Assembly (NCBI GenBank): GCA_900319835.1
Contig: ONPY01000064.1
Coordinates: 1 to 15,421, forward strand
DNA length: 15,421 nucleotides
Source of the DNA: an uncultured Eubacteriales bacterium
GTDB taxonomy: Bacteria; Bacillota_A; Clostridia; Oscillospirales; Oscillospiraceae
Direction of reading: 5' to 3'
Every line of letters starts with the position of its first letter. Within the stretch, counting starts at the first letter, position 1. A program made the position numbers and the translations under genes. Positions 12,288-15,421 of the stretch are shown here, piece after piece. The notes beneath the pieces were generated by a model. That model saw only the letters and a program-made list of their open reading frames with translations, searched no databases and was not told where the DNA came from.

Positions 12288-13121
12288 GTGCACAGCAGGA
12301 AGAAAGGGGAAGACGCCTTGCAGTTTCACGAATACGGCGCGGATCAAAAAGAGACAATCCTGCTGCTCCACGGCGGAGGCCTGTCCTGGTGGAACTATCG
12401 GGAGGCCGCGGAAAAGCTGCAGGAAGAATACCACGTGATCCTGCCGATCCTGGACGGTCATGCGGGAAGCGATCGGCCGTTTACGACGATCGAGGACAAT
12501 GCCTCCGAGATCATCGCCTTCATCGACGCGCGGTTCGGCGGCTCCGTTTTGCTGATCGGGGGGCTGTCGCTGGGCGGGCAGGTCCTGCTGGAAATGCTGT
12601 CACAGCGCGCGGAGCTCTGTGCGTATGCCCTGATCGAGAGCGCGGCGGTGCTCCCGTCCAGACTGACGAGGGCACTGATTGCCCCGGCCTTCGGCGCAAG
12701 CTACGGACTGATCCGAAACAGAAGCTTTGCGAAAATGCAGTTTCGGTCCCTGCACATCAAACCGGAGCTTTTCGAGGACTACTACCGGGACACCTGCCTG
12801 ATAGATAAGCAGGACATGATCGCCTTTTTGAAAGCCAACACGTCCTATGCGCTGAAAGGCTCTTTCCGGGATACCGCGGCCAAGGTGCATGTTTATGTCG
12901 GAGAAAAGGAGACCGGCGAGATCCTGCGCTCCGCGGAAGCGATCTGCCGTGCGCTCCCGTCGGGAAGCCTGCACCGCCTGCCGGAGCTGCGGCACGGAGA
13001 ATTATCGCTCAACCATGCGGACCGGTACGCGGACGCCATCCGGCAAATCGTCCGCGGGGAGCAATCGCCGAGCGCTTCATATGCCGGGCGGAACAAAAAA
13101 ATCCCGACAATCGAGAGGTGA
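12288..13121 (+). CDS. Alpha/beta-fold hydrolase
   Basis: A cytoplasmic hydrolase of the alpha/beta superfamily, 277 residues. The oxyanion-hole motif HGGG (28-31, in LLLHGGGLSWWNYR), the nucleophile elbow GLSLGG with Ser94, and a C-terminal histidine (His236 in RHGELS, or His243) make up the expected catalytic set; the acid is probably Asp or Glu in the segment before it (VYVGEKE, 202-208). Ester or lactone hydrolysis is likely; the substrate is unknown. GTG at 12288 follows GGGAGAG. TTG at 12318 (Leu11), preceded by GGGGAAG, gives a more typical start (QFHEYG follows) and is a real alternative. It begins about 50 bases after the deformylase gene and nine bases before the next gene, so it is probably cotranscribed with the latter. 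Confidence 0.88.
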   Translation: MHSRKKGEDALQFHEYGADQKETILLLHGGGLSWWNYREAAEKLQEEYHVILPILDGHAGSDRPFTTIEDNASEIIAFIDARFGGSVLLIGGLSLGGQVLLEMLSQRAELCAYALIESAAVLPSRLTRALIAPAFGASYGLIRNRSFAKMQFRSLHIKPELFEDYYRDTCLIDKQDMIAFLKANTSYALKGSFRDTAAKVHVYVGEKETGEILRSAEAICRALPSGSLHRLPELRHGELSLNHADRYADAIRQIVRGEQSPSASYAGRNKKIPTIER

Positions 13122-13130
13122 GGAGGAACG

Positions 13131-13535
13131 ATGAGCAATATCATAAGTCTGCACGAAACAGCACCAAAGGATCAATGGATTGTCATGTCTAACCTGGGAA
13201 CAGACTGTTTCCTGGAACTGTTGATCACCGCAGCAGACGGTTTTGAAAAGACTGAAAATCAGAAAAAACTGATATTCTTTCTAAAGGATCAGAAAAAAAC
13301 CAATCATATCGCTCCGGGAACAGCGGGTTTTGATCTGGATGAAATGCCGTGGCAGGAAGAGACGTTGAAGGATGATGCCGAGTTCCTTCTCCGCGTGGCT
13401 GCAGAGGCACAAAACGAAAGAACTTTTAGGAAGCTGCCTTATGAGGTAAACACAGCCATTGTGTTCCCATGGCTGAAGCAGCTCTTCGCGTTGGTGGAAC
13501 AAAAGAAAAGTGAAGTCCTCATGGAAAGAGATTGA
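13131..13535 (+). CDS. Conserved-looking small protein of unknown function
   Basis: A 134-residue soluble protein that I do not recognise. It is acidic and mixed alpha/beta in appearance, with an early hydrophobic patch (CFLELLITAADGF), a strand-like LIFFLKD, and a helical C-terminus (PWLKQLFALVEQKK). No signal peptide, membrane helix or known motif. The start at 13131 follows GAGGAGG at good spacing and the frame is closed by TGA at 13533-13535. It sits nine bases after the hydrolase gene and is visibly less GC-rich. The tight coupling and ribosome site argue that it is real; function unknown. Confidence 0.7.
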   Translation: MSNIISLHETAPKDQWIVMSNLGTDCFLELLITAADGFEKTENQKKLIFFLKDQKKTNHIAPGTAGFDLDEMPWQEETLKDDAEFLLRVAAEAQNERTFRKLPYEVNTAIVFPWLKQLFALVEQKKSEVLMERD

Positions 13536-13595
13536 CGCCGTCGACCGCGCTTGTATGATTGTTCTACTTGAGTTTGGAAGAAGATAGTCTCCCTT

Positions 13596-13624
13596 TTGTT
13601 GCCGCTATTTCTTCGTGCTATAAT
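13596..13624 (+). promoter_or_regulatory. Promoter of the interrupted lipoprotein gene
   Basis: TATAAT at 13619-13624 with TG two bases before it (TGCTATAAT), an extended -10, and TTGTTG (13596-13601) 17 bases upstream. It is in the 160-bp gap before the lipoprotein gene and no other start codon is served by it. Confidence 0.65.
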
Positions 13625-13695
13625 TCGGCCTTGCAGCGAGTCAAAAAGCACATCTCACTGCGAGTGACTGTTCGATTGAAGGAAAGGGCATTGTA

Positions 13696-14595
13696 ATGAG
13701 CAAAAAAGTATGGATTCTGTTTCTCTCCAGCGTGATGCTGCTTCTGGCAGCGTGCGGCACCTTGGTTCAGACTCCGGCTGAGCAGCACACAGCAGATTCT
13801 CCGCAGCCTGCCGAGGATTTCTCCGAAGCAGTTGTCCCCTAGGACGGACAAAATCCTGTTATGAACTTTGTCGGCAAGTACCATGCAGGAGACAGCATAG
13901 AGGCGCTTGTCGAAGCTGAGGGCGCAAACGCTGCAAGAATCACCGTCACCTATGCCGGCAGCCCATGGTTCCAGAACCGGACGGTGATGAGCGGCGCTTT
14001 TGACCCCGAAACGCTTACGGTAGTCTTCTCCAATGCGACCCTCACGGAGTATACCTATAACAGCCAGGGCGACGCAGCGGAAGAAACCATCAGCTACAAT
14101 GACGGAAAGGGCCATGCGCTCTTTCATCCGGAAGACAATACGCTGACGATCATTGACGAGTATCCCTCCGGTGAACTGGAGACCGTCTATTCCTGGGGCC
14201 CTGCCGCAGATATGAAAAGCGTCACCGATCCGAACTGGTATTCCGGCGTGACCGCGATGGACAAGTTCAAGGTCGAAACGGAGGTCGGCTTTGCAGTTCG
14301 GACGGCCTATCTGGATGAAAACTGGTATGCAATGGCCGATATGATCCGTTATCCCATTACGATCAACGGCACTGCGTTGGTTGACGCGGACGCTTTTCTG
14401 GAATTCATGAAGGACAAGGCCGTCCACGAAAGCGATCGTCAGGCCATGATGGACGAGGACTTTCTCGACATGTTTGTCAACGGAGAGGGTATCTGCATGG
14501 GCAGCGGTCAGGTGTGGCTTAATGACCCCAATTATATGACGGACAAGGTGCCACAGCTTCAGATCATTGCCATCAGCGGAATTGTTGACAGATAA
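13696..14595 (+). pseudogene. Lipoprotein gene interrupted by one in-frame TAG
   Basis: ATG at 13696 follows AAGGAAAGGG and opens a signal peptide (MSKKVWILFLSSVMLLLAAC) with a lipobox cysteine at residue 20, then a low-complexity linker. After residue 48 a single TAG (13840-13842) interrupts the frame, and the same frame then continues without a stop to TAA at 14593-14595 through an intact mature domain (NPVMNFVGKY first). The last ~100 residues (from about TAYLDENWYAMADMIRYPIT) resemble an NTF2-like fold seen in clostridial lipoproteins, from memory. The gene has its own promoter and terminator. The change could be a recent nonsense mutation (for instance CAG to TAG), a sequencing error, or readthrough; a restart at ATG 13861 would lack a signal peptide. 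Family: gut-Firmicute lipoprotein of unknown role. Confidence 0.72.
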
Positions 14596-14612
14596 ACAAA
14601 CCGATTTTTTCG

Positions 14613-14643
14613 AGGGAGCCGGGTGAAGATCCGGCTCCCTTTT
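14613..14643 (+). terminator. Intrinsic terminator after the interrupted lipoprotein gene
   Basis: AGGGAGCCGG (14613-14622) pairs with CCGGCTCCCT (14631-14640) over an 8-base loop, followed by TTTT (14640-14643). It starts 17 bases after the stop codon. Confidence 0.85.
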
Positions 14644-14903
14644 CATGGGACTTTAGCGTAAATAATCCCACGGTTCTACGGGGGGAGATAAAAAAACATT
14701 AGCGAAAGCAAGCTTACGTGTAAGAGTGGTAAAGGTTTGGCGACCGCATTACCACAAAAACAAAGGAGCTTCCATACGTGGAAAGGCAATTCAGACGGAC
14801 TTTTTCTTTGTTTCAGTGGATTTGGCGTCTGTTGTATGCTATTCTATCAAAAGAAATATTGAGCTAAGACGAAGCCGGTAAAGAAGAAAAGGAGAAATGA
14901 AAC
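14644..14903 (+). promoter_or_regulatory. Intergenic region upstream of the partial lipoprotein gene
   Basis: No gene is seen. It contains an inverted repeat GTGGTAA/TTACCAC (14726-14732 with 14749-14755) and a small hairpin TTCCA/TGGAA (14770-14774 with 14779-14783). TGCTATTCT (14837-14845) could be an extended -10 for the next gene, but no convincing -35 is present. The ribosome site AAAGGAG ends at 14894. Confidence 0.35.
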
Positions 14904-15421
14904 ATGAAAAAGCTGATCTGCATGATCCTGGCAGCCAGTATGCTTTTTGCATTGGCGGCCTGCGGAAAAACGAGGCCAGCGGAGCCGGAAAGCAAAGCAT
15001 GGACCCGGCAGGGCACCTTTGAAGACGAAAGCGGCAATCATCTGCTCGTCAGCCTCTCCGAGACGGAAGGCTATGAGGGCTGGGGTGTCTCCCTGATGCT
15101 GGACGGCGAGACGGTCGGTTGGATTATCCAGCAGGAAGGGAACGCTCTGCGCGGCAATCTGAACGGCTGGGATGAGAATATAGATCCCTTCAACGTTACC
15201 ATTACCGAAGAGGGGGAGGACGGTCTCAAGCTCGAAGTCGAGGGCGGCGAGACCTACCATTTCACGCCGATGGATGTACCGGAGGCGACGATCGTTGTCA
15301 CGGTCAACATTGAGGGCTGGGGCCATATCGCATACGCCGAGGGTGAGGAAGCGCCGGAGATCGATCCGGAGTTCCCGGCACAGTCGGCCTATATCGGCCT
15401 GGCCGAGCCCGCTGTCCACAC
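14904..15421 (+). CDS. Lipoprotein of unknown function (3' end beyond the window)
   Basis: The frame opens at ATG 14904, nine bases after GGAG, and stays open to the last base (172 codons visible). Residues 1-20 form a signal peptide with lipobox LAAC (Cys20), so the product is exported and lipid-anchored. The rest is acidic with beta-strand-like segments; GWGVSLMLDGE and the later TIVVTVNIEGWGHIAYAEG look like repeats of a sandwich-type domain. I recall similar lipoproteins (NIEGxGxIAYAEEG) in Oscillospiraceae, which supports the host guess. No enzyme motif is seen. It follows another lipoprotein gene but has a terminator between them, so it is transcribed separately. Function unknown. Confidence 0.82.
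   Translation, partial: MKKLICMILAASMLFALAACGKTRPAEPESKAWTRQGTFEDESGNHLLVSLSETEGYEGWGVSLMLDGETVGWIIQQEGNALRGNLNGWDENIDPFNVTITEEGEDGLKLEVEGGETYHFTPMDVPEATIVVTVNIEGWGHIAYAEGEEAPEIDPEFPAQSAYIGLAEPAVH

Noticed and set aside
13618..14646. A 342-codon open frame on the - strand opposite the lipoprotein gene
   Set aside because: It is antisense to a frame with promoter, ribosome site, lipobox and terminator, and lacks these itself.

Overview
The window looks like chromosomal DNA of a GC-rich, low-oxygen gut Firmicute (Clostridia, most like the Oscillospiraceae/Oscillibacter group). This rests on strong AGGAGG-type ribosome sites, LAAC-type lipoproteins, a short clostridial-type peptide deformylase and the general protein style; it is inference, since no rRNA or marker gene is present. 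No tRNA, rRNA, CRISPR array, complete insertion sequence or integrase was seen.

Region 1 (1-2492, + strand): a membrane-anchored SGNH/GDSL hydrolase is followed by an AT-richer gene for a helical protein of unknown function, which has its own promoter. An AT-rich, repeat-containing intergenic stretch follows.

Region 2 (2493-9665, - strand) is the core. A two-gene redox module occurs twice: a phytoene-desaturase-like FAD oxidoreductase whose stop overlaps (ATGA) the start of a flavin/NAD(P)H reductase with a C-terminal 2Fe-2S ferredoxin domain. The upstream copy (9430 to 6714) is followed one base later by a TetR regulator. The downstream copy (5887 to 2553) has its reductase fused to a four-helix membrane domain, with a ribosome-binding site and GTG embedded at the fusion joint. 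The likely logic is NAD(P)H to FAD to 2Fe-2S in the reductase, passing electrons to the partner flavoprotein, which would reduce or desaturate an unknown, probably lipophilic substrate. The operon has a good promoter, a cluster of palindromes upstream of it (possible TetR operators), a terminator-like hairpin in its roughly 200-nt leader, and a small upstream ORF next to a TTG start.

Region 3 (9666-14903, + strand): a MATE efflux gene lies behind a promoter, a possible leader peptide and an intrinsic terminator directly before the gene, which suggests attenuation control. After it come a MazG-like nucleotide pyrophosphohydrolase, a small peptide deformylase, an alpha/beta hydrolase, an orphan 134-residue protein, and a lipoprotein gene interrupted by one in-frame TAG. 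An 80-bp hairpin-bearing repeat occurs once after the unknown helical gene and once before the MATE promoter.

Region 4 (14904-end): the 5' part of a second lipoprotein gene runs off the window. All annotation is by eye, from motifs and memory of families; no database search was run.
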